Assembly (NCBI GenBank): GCA_022844565.1 | Contig: JALHLK010000035.1 | Coordinates: 1 to 54,926 of the forward strand | Origin: Saprospiraceae bacterium | GTDB taxonomy: Bacteria; Bacteroidota; Bacteroidia; Chitinophagales; Saprospiraceae | Direction of reading: 5' to 3' | Length of the DNA stretch: 54,926 nt | In this document: in pieces, positions 9,203-18,738 of the stretch | Position numbering within the stretch: position 1 is the stretch's first letter | Layout: every line of letters starts with the position of its first letter | Notes under the pieces: model-generated | Database searches by the model: none | Told to the model about the DNA's origin: nothing | What the model saw: only the letters and a program-made list of their open reading frames with translations | Program-made: the position numbers and the translations under genes

Positions 9203-9700
9203 TTATTCTAAATGTACACTTAGGTCTAATGGATCACCAAATTTTGCCAATATATTTTCATTAAAAGTAGTGGATAAAGATAGGCCAACAAAATCAACCA
9301 ATATTGGAAAAGTTTTGTGTTTGCGATCTACTAGTACTGCAACTTGTATGCTTTCAAAAAGTCTGTCTAAAAGAGGTTTAAAGGCATAAAAAAGTGTTCT
9401 GCCTGTATTGGCTACATCATCAGTTATGATCACAACAGCATTGTTATAATCATCTGTGTCAAAATTTTCAATTACTATGGGCTGCTCAATAGGTGAGGCA
9501 GGATTAATTTTTAATCTGCGTAAGATAGTTTCGCCTTCATGCAATTTTGCAACTTCTTGTGATAATAATTGAGCAAAACTGAAACCCTTATTATTGATAC
9601 CTAAAAAGTATATTTTTTTATGCTCATGATTTTTTTCTAAGATCTCAAGTGCCATTCTTTTTGCTTTTTGTCTTATCTGACGATCATTGAGTATTAACAT
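9203..9700 (-). CDS. PyrR-like phosphoribosyltransferase family protein
   Basis: This 165-residue protein has the type I PRTase PRPP loop VVIITDDVANTGRTL (about 99-113), the acidic pair D-D followed by TGRT, and a PyrR-like organisation: an N-terminal helix, an FLGINNKG strand, and a C-terminal VDFVGLSLSTTFNEN stretch. In PyrR-type proteins the last segment contains the flexible loop near the active site. It could be a uracil PRTase or a regulator of pyrimidine genes. No pyr attenuator is visible nearby, and its partner here is a helicase gene, so the physiological role is uncertain. Confidence 0.8.
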   Translation of the reverse strand: MLILNDRQIRQKAKRMALEILEKNHEHKKIYFLGINNKGFSFAQLLSQEVAKLHEGETILRRLKINPASPIEQPIVIENFDTDDYNNAVVIITDDVANTGRTLFYAFKPLLDRLFESIQVAVLVDRKHKTFPILVDFVGLSLSTTFNENILAKFGDPLDLSVHLE

Positions 9701-10062
9701 GCTATCAAAGTTTTTTACCTACAAAGATATTAATTTGTGACTGATATGGTTTAAATTAATAAGTTTAAGTTTTTTTATTTAACCTAAATATCTAAAATAA
9801 AATTCGTCGTGAGGGTTCAAAATACAATAAAATAAGCGCTTTTACTGACTGAATCATAGCATCGCTATGGTGAAGGATGAGCTCCGTTAAAAATTGGTGC
9901 CAAAGTACCAATTTAGGAGCGAACTACAAGCCCCGCCTTGTAGCTTATCCAAGGGCTTTAATGTAAACGTACCTAGAAGCCGCAACAGAATTTTCATTCT
10001 AGATTATTAGGTTTGAATCAATAATTGTAATATTACTTTTCAGTTTTAGAAACAAATTTTTA
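9701..10062. other. Divergent intergenic region with interspersed repeat
   Basis: This region lies between divergent genes: the PRTase (-) and the SDR gene (+). It contains the clearest copy of the two-hairpin repeat (9853-9960). The rest is AT-rich and must hold both promoters, but no clear pair of -33/-7 boxes stands out. Confidence 0.5.
9853..9960 (+). repeat. Interspersed two-hairpin repeat, copy 2
   Basis: CATAGCATCGCTATGG is followed by GATGAGCTCCGTTAAA, then the hairpin AAATTGGT-GCCAAAGT-ACCAATTT, then AGGAGCGAACT and a second hairpin CTACAAG-CCCCGC-CTTGTAG. The same order, with compensatory changes in the stems, occurs at 22642-22750 and more loosely at 4163-4243. Confidence 0.6.
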
Positions 10063-10803
10063 ATGAAAGGTAAAATTGCTATTGTAACAGGTGCTGCACA
10101 AGGGATAGGTAAGGCTATTTGTGAAAATTTATCAAATCAAGGGGCTAATGTCATTTTAAATGATATCAATGAAGTGGCAGTACTTGAGGCAGTTGCAGAT
10201 TTAGGTCCAAAGGTAGAAGGTTTTGTAGGTGATGTGGGTAATATGCAGACTATCAACGAATTGGTAAACTATGCAAAAGGAAAATATGGCAAAGTAGATA
10301 TTTTAGTGGCAAATGCGGGTTTGACATTGTTTGGAGATTTTTTCGAATATACTCCTGAGGACTTTATGAAGGTTGTTCAAGTTAATCTATTTGGATCATT
10401 TTTTCTTGCGCAATCTACTTCAAAATTGATGAAAGAGAATGGAGGGGGAACTATCCTATTTATGTCCTCCGTCACAGGAAATCAAGCACATCGAGACCTA
10501 GCAGCTTATAGTATGAGTAAAGCAGCTCTCCAAATGTTGGCAAAAAATCTCGTAATCGAATTGTCAAAGTACCACATCAATGTAAATTGCGTAGCTCCGG
10601 GTGCAATTGTCACAGAGCGCACTTCTATGGATGCTTCTTATATGGATACATGGTCTCATCTTACACCCATGGGCAGGCCTGGTACCGTTGATGATGTGGC
10701 TAATGCAGTTAGTTTTTTGGTTTCTGATGGTGCAAAGCAGATCACAGGGCAAACATTGATTGTGGATGGGGGATGGTCTTCGATTAGTCCGAATCCGGAA
10801 TAG
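10063..10803 (+). CDS. SDR family NAD(P)-dependent oxidoreductase (glucose 1-dehydrogenase/FabG-like)
   Basis: Classical short-chain dehydrogenase of 246 residues, cytoplasmic. The cofactor loop is TGAAQGIG (9-16), followed by NAG (84-86), catalytic S135/S136 and YxxxK (Y149, K153). D34 at the end of strand 2 suggests a preference for NAD(H) over NADP(H). The C terminus has the usual GQTLIVDGGW. The substrate cannot be read from sequence; the family includes sugar, sterol and 3-oxoacyl-ACP enzymes. The gene is isolated: the upstream gene diverges and the downstream one is on the opposite strand. Confidence 0.9.
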   Translation: MKGKIAIVTGAAQGIGKAICENLSNQGANVILNDINEVAVLEAVADLGPKVEGFVGDVGNMQTINELVNYAKGKYGKVDILVANAGLTLFGDFFEYTPEDFMKVVQVNLFGSFFLAQSTSKLMKENGGGTILFMSSVTGNQAHRDLAAYSMSKAALQMLAKNLVIELSKYHINVNCVAPGAIVTERTSMDASYMDTWSHLTPMGRPGTVDDVANAVSFLVSDGAKQITGQTLIVDGGWSSISPNPE

Positions 10804-10817
10804 ATTTTCTTACTTCA

Positions 10818-10875
10818 GCTAATTACTAAGAGCTAAAAGCTAACAGCTCACAACTCACAGTGAACCGCCTTAAAA
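10818..10875. repeat. AGCTAA-rich degenerate repeat between convergent genes
   Basis: CAGCTAATTACTAAGAGCT, AAAAGCTAACAGCTCACAAC and the ending CCGCCTTAAA resemble 4521-4558 (GCTAATAGCTAACTGCTCAC, GGCTAACAGCCTTAAAC). Both lie downstream of + genes and upstream of minus-strand gene ends, so they may act as bidirectional terminator or processing sites. Confidence 0.35.
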
Positions 10876-10877
10876 AA

Positions 10878-11243
10878 TCAACGCTTCCTAACAGTATAAC
10901 TTACCGTCTCATCAAGTACCAAAGCCTCAATAAGTGTTTCTTCTACAAAATTCCAAGATGTATTTTCCAAATTATAAATTATAATTCCCATAACTTGTTT
11001 TCTACCTCTAAAATCAAATAAATCTGACGTGTTAGAAAGTTCATTTCCTCTAATAAATGCTAATTCAATCCCTTCATTTTTGACGGGATTGATATAACAA
11101 ACCCACGATTTTTTAAAATAGAAGGGTATTTTAAATCTAATTTTGGTCTCTAAACCGTACTCATATATGAGCTTTTGATGAAGGAAGTTGGCAATCTTAC
11201 GTTGATTTCCGTCAAGGTTGTATATAAAATCTTCAGCCTCCAT
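10878..11243 (-). CDS. DUF1801-type protein
   Basis: A protein of 121 residues that resembles the DUF1801/YdhG-like fold: an N-terminal helical stretch, a KIRFKIPFYF strand, WVCYINPVKN, ELAFIRG, and a C-terminal helix EETLIEALVLDE. The biochemical function of the family is not established. It lies directly upstream in transcription from nothing recognisable: its 5' end is 14 bases from the end of the rluA-type gene on the same strand, so it is probably the last gene of the guaB-side minus-strand cluster. The start ATG is at 11243. Confidence 0.7.
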   Translation of the reverse strand: MEAEDFIYNLDGNQRKIANFLHQKLIYEYGLETKIRFKIPFYFKKSWVCYINPVKNEGIELAFIRGNELSNTSDLFDFRGRKQVMGIIIYNLENTSWNFVEETLIEALVLDETVSYTVRKR

Positions 11244-11257
11244 TTCCTACGACTAGA

Positions 11258-11974
11258 TCATTTAATTTTTTCTAATTGATTTATTAGCGCTTTAAAATCT
11301 TTTGGCATAGGAGCTTCAATTTCTAACATTTGATGGGTAGTAGGGTGGGGTATGATTAGCCGATGTGCATGAAGCGTTTGTCTTTTGACTAAAGGGACTT
11401 CCTCCTCAGTGAATTTACCCATTTTATATTTTCTGCCTTTCATTTCAGAAAGAAGAAATTGGTCGCGTGAACCATATATGGCATCAACAAAAAGAGGATA
11501 CCCCTCATAAGCCATATGGACTCTTATCTGATGCATACGTCCAGTGAATATCTGAACTTCTACCAACGAACATATTTTATAATCTTTTATCAATCGATAT
11601 TTTGATAATGATTCTTTGCCTTTTTTTGTAACGACCATAGTGCCTCTTTTAGTCAAAGATTCGGCCAATGGAGCATTGATTTCTCCCTCTGCTGGTGGTG
11701 TCCCATTTACAATAGCAAGGTAATATTTCGAAACTTCTCTTCCTTCAAAAGCTTGGGACAAATAACTATGTGCTTCTGCATTTTTTGCAAAAACCATTAC
11801 ACCAGATGTATCCCTATCGAGCCTATGAATTACATGAAGGTCAGGATACTTTGATTTGAGTAAACTAGCTGCACTGGCATGACCTCGGTCAAAACGCTCT
11901 GGAATTGAGAGTAATCCTTCTGGTTTATTAATGGCAATAATTTGATCATCCTCGAAGAGTATAGGTAATTTCAT
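11258..11974 (-). CDS. RluA family pseudouridine synthase
   Basis: RNA pseudouridine synthase of 238 residues acting on rRNA or tRNA. The active-site motif is HRLDRDTSG (50-58) with catalytic D53. The family segments INKPEGL (15-21), GRMHQIRVH and LHAHRL follow in order. There is no S4 domain, as in the shorter RluA/TruC-like members. The target uridine is not predictable. It lies 6 bases downstream of the RibF-glycosyltransferase gene, so the two are probably cotranscribed. Confidence 0.9.
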   Translation of the reverse strand: MKLPILFEDDQIIAINKPEGLLSIPERFDRGHASAASLLKSKYPDLHVIHRLDRDTSGVMVFAKNAEAHSYLSQAFEGREVSKYYLAIVNGTPPAEGEINAPLAESLTKRGTMVVTKKGKESLSKYRLIKDYKICSLVEVQIFTGRMHQIRVHMAYEGYPLFVDAIYGSRDQFLLSEMKGRKYKMGKFTEEEVPLVKRQTLHAHRLIIPHPTTHQMLEIEAPMPKDFKALINQLEKIK

Positions 11975-11980
11975 GACAAG

Positions 11981-13978
11981 TTATAAATAATTTTTTCTTA
12001 ATTTATCAAAGGTTTTTAAACCTCTGAGATAATAATCGACAACTAAAATCCGATAGAACTTACCTGTATTATTAATAGAACCAATTTTGTGCTTTTTAAT
12101 CAAGTTACTGTTTGTAGCCCTTTTATCCCATAAGCTTCCAAGGCTAGTATAGACTGCAAAATGAGCTTGAATGATGGCCAATGTATTTTTTGGTTTTCTT
12201 TCAAACAGAAATTTAAGACCTGCTACACCATCTAGTATCAGTCTAGATAAGAATGTAAATAAAACAAATCTTTTTTGTTCATTTTTGATAATTGTAGCAA
12301 GGCTATTTCTAAAATTAAGAAAAACTTTTTTAGAGTTTTCGTAATCTAGGGTGCCACCGCCAAGATGAAACACTTCAACTCCTCCGTGGACAAAACATTT
12401 GTATCCAGCTCTTTTTGCCCTCCAGCAAAAGTCGATTTCTTCCATATGGGCAAAGTAGTCTTTATCAAATCCACCTAGTTTTTTAAACACAGAAGTTCTG
12501 ATCACCATTGCCGCACCTGAAGTCCAGAAAACCTCTTTGATGTCATTATATTGATGCTCATCTTTCTCGACAGTATCAAAGATCCTTCCTCTACAAAATG
12601 GATATCCTAACATATCAATGAAACCACCTGCCGCACCAGCATATTCGAAATAATCTCTTTTTTCTAAGCTTTTGATTTTTGGTTGCATGGCTACAATATC
12701 TTTATTTGCATCCATGTAATTGATGATTGGATCTAGCCAAGCTTCATTCACCAATATATCACTATTTAGTAAAGCTATGTATGGTGTATCTATTTGATTT
12801 ATACCTTGATTATAACCCTCCGCATAGCCATAATTTTTAGTCAATTCGATTACTCTTACCTCTGGATGCCATTCTGTTATATACTCAATGGATTCATCTG
12901 TAGAATTATTATCAATCACCACCACATCAAAATTGTCTTGTTCTGAACTATATAAAGTGCTACTTAAATAGGACTCTAAATACTCTTGTCCATTATAGTT
13001 GAGGATGGCAAGTGTAGTTTTGCCTTTTTCTTGAAATTTTAATTTTTCTTTTTTTAAAATTGCTTGTGCTGACGATTTATCTATGTGTAATTGATTTTTT
13101 AAATCATCTAAGGAATCAAATTTTTGATCATCACGCACATATTCTACCAACTCTAGTTTTAACTGATCGTGATAAAGACTTCCTGAAAAATTAAAAATAT
13201 TGACTTCTATTGTCGTCTTTAGCTTATCCCCAATAGTTGGCCTTTTTCCAATATAAAGCATGCCATCATATCTAGTATCATCTATCCATACAAATACAGC
13301 ATAAACCCCTTCATTCGGTATTAATTTTGATTTTAATCCCGGTACAACATTGGCCGTAGGATATCCTATTTTTTCTCCTATACTATCCCCTTTTACTACT
13401 TGTCCAATAATAGGATAGTAATTATTGAGGTATAAATTAGCTTCACGGATATTTCCACTTAAGATGGCGTTTCTAATCTTTGTAGAACTTACAGCAATCT
13501 CTTCAATTTCCTGCTTTTGTATTTCTAAAACTTTGAAGTGACCTTCATTTTCATACATTTTTAATAAATCAAAATCACCTTGCCTATTTAATCCAAACTT
13601 ATGATCATAGCCAATTATTAAATGAGAGGGATTGAACGATTTAATCAAGAAATTTTCGACATAAACTCTTGGTAATTGTTGAGAAAATTCAACCGTAAAT
13701 GGAACAATAACAAGATTGTGGACACCAAGTTTTTCGAAAAGGTTGATCTTCTCTTCTATGGTGTTTAGAAGGTATAAGGTATCATCTTTTGGATAGATAA
13801 CGCTTCGAGGATGAGGATGGAATGTTACTACAATATCTTCTTGACCCAACTCTTTCGCTAACCCAAGAGCCCTTTGAATAAGCTTTTGATGTCCAAAATG
13901 AACACCATCAAATGATCCAATAGTAACAATGGATTTTTCAAACTTAGGAAGAGAAGCCAGATCTGTAAAAACTTTCAT
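11981..13978 (-). CDS. ribF: RibF (riboflavin kinase/FAD synthetase) fused to a family 2 glycosyltransferase
   Basis: A 665-residue two-enzyme protein. Residues 1-180 form the FAD synthetase (FMN adenylyltransferase) domain, with GSFDGVHFGHQKL, YDHKFGLNRQGD and SSTKIRNAI. Residues about 183-305 form the riboflavin kinase domain, with GYPTANVVPG and NEGVYAVFVW. Together they make FMN and FAD. Residues about 322-560 form a GT-A glycosyltransferase of family 2, with AILNYNG, VVIDNNSTDES, LLNSDI as the metal-binding site, and DYFAHMEEIDFCWRAKRAGY. The linker (about 306-321) is lysine-rich and has no in-frame start codon for a separate GT2. RibF is normally about 310 residues and free-standing, so the fusion is unusual. 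A run of seven A residues sits at the junction. Confidence 0.9.
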   Translation of the reverse strand: MKVFTDLASLPKFEKSIVTIGSFDGVHFGHQKLIQRALGLAKELGQEDIVVTFHPHPRSVIYPKDDTLYLLNTIEEKINLFEKLGVHNLVIVPFTVEFSQQLPRVYVENFLIKSFNPSHLIIGYDHKFGLNRQGDFDLLKMYENEGHFKVLEIQKQEIEEIAVSSTKIRNAILSGNIREANLYLNNYYPIIGQVVKGDSIGEKIGYPTANVVPGLKSKLIPNEGVYAVFVWIDDTRYDGMLYIGKRPTIGDKLKTTIEVNIFNFSGSLYHDQLKLELVEYVRDDQKFDSLDDLKNQLHIDKSSAQAILKKEKLKFQEKGKTTLAILNYNGQEYLESYLSSTLYSSEQDNFDVVVIDNNSTDESIEYITEWHPEVRVIELTKNYGYAEGYNQGINQIDTPYIALLNSDILVNEAWLDPIINYMDANKDIVAMQPKIKSLEKRDYFEYAGAAGGFIDMLGYPFCRGRIFDTVEKDEHQYNDIKEVFWTSGAAMVIRTSVFKKLGGFDKDYFAHMEEIDFCWRAKRAGYKCFVHGGVEVFHLGGGTLDYENSKKVFLNFRNSLATIIKNEQKRFVLFTFLSRLILDGVAGLKFLFERKPKNTLAIIQAHFAVYTSLGSLWDKRATNSNLIKKHKIGSINNTGKFYRILVVDYYLRGLKTFDKLRKNYL

Positions 13979-14071
13979 CTATTTTTTGGTAATAATATTT
14001 ATGTCTTTGTGCAATCAAACGATCACAATTGAGTACAATATTACATTTAAATTATAGTTATTTTTAATTTT

Positions 14072-15556
14072 TTATCCTTTTCTACTGTAATTAGGGGACT
14101 CTTTTGTTATTTGAATATTGTGTGGATGACTTTCTGAAAGTCCAGAATTGGTTATTCTTACCATCTTGGCTTGTTGAAGATCTGTAATAGATTGTGCTCC
14201 ACAGTATCCCATAGAAGCTCTCAGTCCACCTGTATATTGTACCATCACTTCTGACACCGTGCCTTTGTAAGGTACTCTTCCTTCTATTCCTTCTGGTACC
14301 AATTTTTTGACATCGTCTTCTACATCTTGAAAGTATCGGTCTTTACTACCCAATTCCATCGCACCCAAAGATCCCATACCTCTATAAACTTTAAACTTAC
14401 GCCCTTCGTAAATAATGGTTTCGCCCGGTGCTTCTTCTGTACCTGCAAAAAGAGATCCTCCCATGATGGTACTTGCCCCAGCTGCTATAGCTTTCGAAAT
14501 ATCACCAGTATATCTAATACCTCCATCACCTATGATCGGTATACCCGTACCAGCAAGCCCAGAAGATGCATTCATGATGGCTGTCAATTGCGGTACACCA
14601 ACTCCAGCTACAATTCTGGTGGTACAAATACTACCTGGACCTACACCCACTTTTACAGCATTAACCCCTGCTTGATAGAGTGCATAAGCGGCTTCTCCAG
14701 TAGCAACATTTCCTCCAACGATTTGTAGATAAGGATGCTTAGCCCGTATTTCTTTGATTATTTTTAAAACATAAGCACTATGACCATGTGCCGTATCAAC
14801 ACAGATTACATCTACCCCAACTTCCACTAGTGCATCTACTCTATCAAAAGTTTCGTCTTTTACACCTACGGCCGCACCGACTACCAATCTGCTTAATTTA
14901 TCCTTACTTGAGCTTGGATAGTCTTCCCTTTTAAGGATATCCTTGTAAGTGATAAGGCCTAATAAGTAGTTTTCTTTGTCGACTACGGGTAGTTTTTCTA
15001 TCTTATATTTCTGTAAAATATTTTTTGCTTGAATCAAATCTGTTCCTTCAGGCGCAGTGATAAGATTTTCTTTAGTCATAATTGTGGCCACTTTCTTATT
15101 TCGCTCCACCTCAAATCGTAGATCTCGATTCGTTAAAATTCCCACTAGTTTGTTGTTATTATCAACAATTGGGATTCCTCCAATCTTGTACGTTCGCATC
15201 AAGTCTAATGCATCTGCGACAATTGCATCATCATGAAGCGTAACCGGATCTATGATCATCCCACTCTCTGACCTCTTGACTTTGCGCACCTGTTCTGCTT
15301 GCTCATCTATAGTCATATTCTTGTGAATGATGCCAATACCACCCATTCTAGCCATAGAAATGGCAAGATTGTATTCGGTCACTGTATCCATTGCAGCAGA
15401 GACAATTGGGATGTTTAGACGTAAGTCAGTAGTTAGATGTGTCGAAATATCTACAGAGCGTGGCAGTACTTCTGAATAGGCGGGTACTAAAAGTACATCA
15501 TCAAAAGTTAAGGCTTCTTGGATAATCTTAGTGTTAATATCAAAATTTCTTTCCAT
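14072..15556 (-). CDS. guaB: IMP dehydrogenase
   Basis: Oxidises IMP to XMP with NAD+, the committed step of GTP synthesis. The protein has 494 residues from ATG 15556. N-terminal [16 protein letters not shown] is followed by a pair of CBS domains (about 95-215), the catalytic cysteine loop [11 protein letters not shown], the [13 protein letters not shown] phosphate site and the RGMGSLGAM flap region. Length and motif order are fully standard. A TTG two codons upstream (15562) is in frame, but the -7 box overlaps it. A perfect TTTG-N20-TACCTTTG promoter ends 3 bases before the ATG, so the mRNA is probably leaderless. Confidence 0.96.
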   Translation of the reverse strand: MERNFDINTKIIQEALTFDDVLLVPAYSEVLPRSVDISTHLTTDLRLNIPIVSAAMDTVTEYNLAISMARMGGIGIIHKNMTIDEQAEQVRKVKRSESGMIIDPVTLHDDAIVADALDLMRTYKIGGIPIVDNNNKLVGILTNRDLRFEVERNKKVATIMTKENLITAPEGTDLIQAKNILQKYKIEKLPVVDKENYLLGLITYKDILKREDYPSSSKDKLSRLVVGAAVGVKDETFDRVDALVEVGVDVICVDTAHGHSAYVLKIIKEIRAKHPYLQIVGGNVATGEAAYALYQAGVNAVKVGVGPGSICTTRIVAGVGVPQLTAIMNASSGLAGTGIPIIGDGGIRYTGDISKAIAAGASTIMGGSLFAGTEEAPGETIIYEGRKFKVYRGMGSLGAMELGSKDRYFQDVEDDVKKLVPEGIEGRVPYKGTVSEVMVQYTGGLRASMGYCGAQSITDLQQAKMVRITNSGLSESHPHNIQITKESPNYSRKG

Positions 15557-15559
15557 GTG

Positions 15560-15591
15560 CAAAGGTATAGAATTGAAAACGAAAGTTCAAA
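15560..15591 (-). promoter_or_regulatory. guaB promoter (TTTG-N20-TACCTTTG), probably giving a leaderless mRNA
   Basis: On the minus strand TTTG (15591-15588), 20 bases and TACCTTTG (15567-15560) match the Bacteroidota sigma-factor consensus exactly. Only CAC separates the -7 box from the guaB ATG. Since transcription starts a few bases after this box, the first base of the mRNA should be at or next to the A of ATG. Confidence 0.7.
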
Positions 15592-15874
15592 GGGTTTTGC
15601 TAGGAAAATTCTTAAATATTGAGTTTTTGATGTTTTTTCATTTTTTTTCGGAATTATTATGATGATTTTTTTATATATGATTACCTTTGATCTTGTTTTT
15701 TGATTTAAAATAATACTAAAGAAAAATACTTCTTTTTGTAAATAAAGTCAAATTGCAACCGTTTTGTGAAAAGATCCGTATTTATTAGATTTTATCGCCT
15801 TAAAGCCTCTTTACTTTTTTGATTTTTAATGTTTATTTATTTATTTTTTTCAATCCGCTTAAACGTTAGATTAT
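15563..15874. other. AT-rich divergent promoter region
   Basis: Between guaB (-) and the outer-membrane protein gene (+) there is about 310 bases of very AT-rich DNA without ORFs. Apart from the guaB promoter, a TACCTTTG at about 15682 on the + strand is the only other clear -7-like box, but it lies nearly 190 bases from the next start. Confidence 0.45.
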
Positions 15875-18253
15875 ATGTTTAAATACATTTTAGTTTTTTT
15901 TATTTCTTTAATCTCCATATTAAAATTACCAAGCCAGACAATCACTTTTACAATAAAGGACAAAGATGGTTACTCGTTGCCAGGTGCAAACATTTCATTG
16001 GTTAGATTGGAGGATAGCTTGAAAGTACTTGGGGCAGCAGAAATAGATGGAAAAGTGATCTTAACGGTAGAACGGCCAGGTAATTATTTTTATGAAGTAA
16101 CATATATTGGTTATGAAACGATTAAGGAAAATTTATTGATAAAAGAGACCAACTCTGTTGTTGATATAGTAATGAAAGAGGCTATCAATGTATTAGGCGA
16201 GGTAAAAGTGGTCGCAAAAAGGCCATTGATCAGGCAAGATGGTGAGCGTACCATTATCGATCCAGAACCAATGTTGGGATCAGTGACTAATACATTAGAA
16301 TTATTGACTGCGACACCTGGTTTATTCGTTGATGACGAAGGTGGGATTTTTTTGGGTACCTCCAATGCAGCATTAATCTATATCAATGGCAGAGAACAAA
16401 GATTGAGTTCGAGCGATATAGCCAATATTTTGAGGAGTTTGCCACCTGATAATATTTTGAGGGTGGAGATTATAAGAAATCCTTCTACCAAGTTTGACGC
16501 TGCGAGTTCAGGTGGAGTAGTAAATGTTGTGTTAAAAAAAGGCGTAAAAATAGGTCGATTTGGAAGCACCAATATAGGATTTAATCAAGGCAAATTGGGC
16601 AATAGATTTGGTGGGATCAATCTATATGATACAGGATCGGAAAGTGGATATTATGTAAACTTGAGCTTAAACCAAAATAATCAAGTGGATGATCTAAGCT
16701 CAGAAAGAGAGTCTAACGCACCTTTTGTATTATTGCAAGAAGGAGCTACAGAACGAAGGTCTAATAATGCATATTTAGGTATAGGTTTTAATCAAGAGAT
16801 CAATGATAAATGGTCTTGGACGCTTGATTCACGTCTCAATGGCAACGTGGCTAAATCCCAATCCGACTTTGTCAATAGTACGACTACATTTGAAGGAAGA
16901 GAACTTTCAAATATGGTCAATCTTGTGAACAATAGGACACCTTTTATCAGTCATAATCACGATTTCGGAGCCATTTACAAGATAGATTCGACTAAGTCAG
17001 ACATCAATTTCAAACTCAGTTTTGGGCAATCTTGGAATGATAATACCCAAGACTATTCTAATGTGTTCAGATTTCCACAGTTATCATCTATTTTAGGATC
17101 AGGTGAAACTCAGCGTGATAGGACATTCCTACTAGCTCAAGTGGATGTTACCAAACAATTTAAAAAAGAATTGAGACTTGAAACTGGCTTAAAATCCAAT
17201 ATTCAAAGCTTTACAAGTAATGCTGACTTCTTAGTAGATAATGGCAATGGAGTAAAAGAGGTTGACAAAGACCGCAATAATGCTTACGATTTCAATGAAA
17301 ACCTCTTTGCAGCCTATGCACAATTATCTAAAAATTTTGCTAACAAAATATCTTTGACTACAGGTCTGAGAATGGAAACCACGGATATGAGAGGCTTGCA
17401 AACCATCCCTTCAGATACCAGTTTTAAAGTACTAAGGGCGGATTTATTCCCATACCTTTTTATCAGTCGTGATTTAATGAAAATTGCGACCTATCCCATG
17501 ACAGGTACATTGACCTATCGCAAGACATTGAATAGACCAAGCTACCAAAATCTCAATCCAGCAGTTACCATCCTCGATTTGTATAACTATCGAGCAGGAA
17601 ATCCTTCACTAAGCCCTCAATTTACTGATAACATAGAGTTTAAAATAGGTTTTGATGATGTAGAAGTACTTGCTTTTGGGAAAAATTATACTTCAGGTAT
17701 CATTTCAAGTGTATTGTACAATGATCCAAACAATCCTGATCTTACGGTCAATACCTTTGATAACATTGGCAAAACGGATGAGTCTTACTTCAAATTTACC
17801 GCTGCCATTCCTCCAGTATTCAAATATTTCTTTGTAGTAGGAGGGCAATACAATCATCTTAAATACGATGGTTTATACAATGGAGCACCGATCAGTTTTA
17901 CAAGAGGCAGCTGGCAATTATTTACTTTTCATAGGTACAAAATTACTAAAAAAACTACAGTATCTATGCAGGGATTTATTTTAATTAAAGGTCAAAGAAA
18001 TTTATTAGCGCTTGATAATTTTGGGCAGCTTAACTTTAGCCTAAATCAAAGATTGATGGATGATAAGATCAATATTTCTTTTTATGCAAGAGATGTCTTG
18101 AGGACTATGGAAAATAGCTTCAAACTTGAGCAAGGGAATATTGTGTTTCAGGGTAGACAGTATTCTGATAATCAGCGATTTGGTGCTTCAGTCAGGTATA
18201 ATTTTGGTATCAGTACGAAGAAGAAGAAAGATGATGATGAGATGGAGATATAG
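15875..18253 (+). CDS. Outer-membrane beta-barrel (TonB receptor-like) protein with CarboxypepD_reg-like domain
   Basis: A 792-residue outer-membrane protein. The signal peptide (1-20, ends LKLPSQ) is followed by a carboxypeptidase-regulatory-like domain (about 21-105: TIKDKDGYSLPGANISLV ... YIGYET). A plug-like region follows (about 110-225, with LELLTATPGLFVDDEGG and GGVVNVVLKKG), then a long barrel (about 235-780) of alternating aromatic strands with the repeated pattern TGLRME and RKTLNRPSYQNLNP. This is the OMP_b-brl_3 type of Bacteroidota. It lacks a TonB box that I can identify, and has no SusD partner nearby, so the substrate is unknown. Confidence 0.85.
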   Translation: MFKYILVFFISLISILKLPSQTITFTIKDKDGYSLPGANISLVRLEDSLKVLGAAEIDGKVILTVERPGNYFYEVTYIGYETIKENLLIKETNSVVDIVMKEAINVLGEVKVVAKRPLIRQDGERTIIDPEPMLGSVTNTLELLTATPGLFVDDEGGIFLGTSNAALIYINGREQRLSSSDIANILRSLPPDNILRVEIIRNPSTKFDAASSGGVVNVVLKKGVKIGRFGSTNIGFNQGKLGNRFGGINLYDTGSESGYYVNLSLNQNNQVDDLSSERESNAPFVLLQEGATERRSNNAYLGIGFNQEINDKWSWTLDSRLNGNVAKSQSDFVNSTTTFEGRELSNMVNLVNNRTPFISHNHDFGAIYKIDSTKSDINFKLSFGQSWNDNTQDYSNVFRFPQLSSILGSGETQRDRTFLLAQVDVTKQFKKELRLETGLKSNIQSFTSNADFLVDNGNGVKEVDKDRNNAYDFNENLFAAYAQLSKNFANKISLTTGLRMETTDMRGLQTIPSDTSFKVLRADLFPYLFISRDLMKIATYPMTGTLTYRKTLNRPSYQNLNPAVTILDLYNYRAGNPSLSPQFTDNIEFKIGFDDVEVLAFGKNYTSGIISSVLYNDPNNPDLTVNTFDNIGKTDESYFKFTAAIPPVFKYFFVVGGQYNHLKYDGLYNGAPISFTRGSWQLFTFHRYKITKKTTVSMQGFILIKGQRNLLALDNFGQLNFSLNQRLMDDKINISFYARDVLRTMENSFKLEQGNIVFQGRQYSDNQRFGASVRYNFGISTKKKKDDDEMEI

Positions 18254-18288
18254 ATTCGATTGATTTCTCTCTTTCTAAACAAGTAATT

Positions 18289-18738
18289 ATGAATAAAAAG
18301 AAAAGAGAAGAATACTTTAAAAAAGTTTATCAAAATATTGATCAATTTGGGTTCCATGTTACTTATGTAATGGAGTCAATTGGTTTTACACCTTTCGGAT
18401 ATTCAACAGGATTGTTTAAGAATTTCAAAATTCCAGAACTTTTCATTTCAGGACTTCCAAATGGACTAACTAATACTCTAATTTGCAATTATGCTGATAA
18501 ATTTAAATTCAATGAAATCCCGATCGATGAGAAAGTTTATGATTTAATTGATCGATTTCCAATTTACTTTATTGAAATTCCAAATGAAGCTTTGGAAGAT
18601 TACACTTTAAGTTCCTTTAAATATTATGAAGATAGAAAATTTAAATATTTGCAATTGATTTTTCCTGACTTAAATGGACACTTTCCCAATGATCAAGGAT
18701 ATGATTATGATCAAAAAATTTTGGGCAAGATTATTTAA
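18289..18738 (+). CDS. DUF4262 domain-containing protein
   Basis: A 149-residue cytoplasmic protein. The motif order is that of DUF4262: a QFGFHVTYV strand, FGYSTGLFKNFKIPELFISGLP in the centre, and a C-terminal FKYLQLIFPDLNGHFPND stretch. Its function is unknown, though such proteins turn up in accessory and immunity contexts. It starts 36 bases after the barrel-protein gene, so it may be read through from it, but the functions look unrelated. It marks the left edge of the duplicated accessory region. Confidence 0.8.
   Translation: MNKKKREEYFKKVYQNIDQFGFHVTYVMESIGFTPFGYSTGLFKNFKIPELFISGLPNGLTNTLICNYADKFKFNEIPIDEKVYDLIDRFPIYFIEIPNEALEDYTLSSFKYYEDRKFKYLQLIFPDLNGHFPNDQGYDYDQKILGKII

Noticed and set aside
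14327-14728. Plus-strand frames inside guaB
   Set aside because: Shadows on the reverse strand of a well-supported gene.
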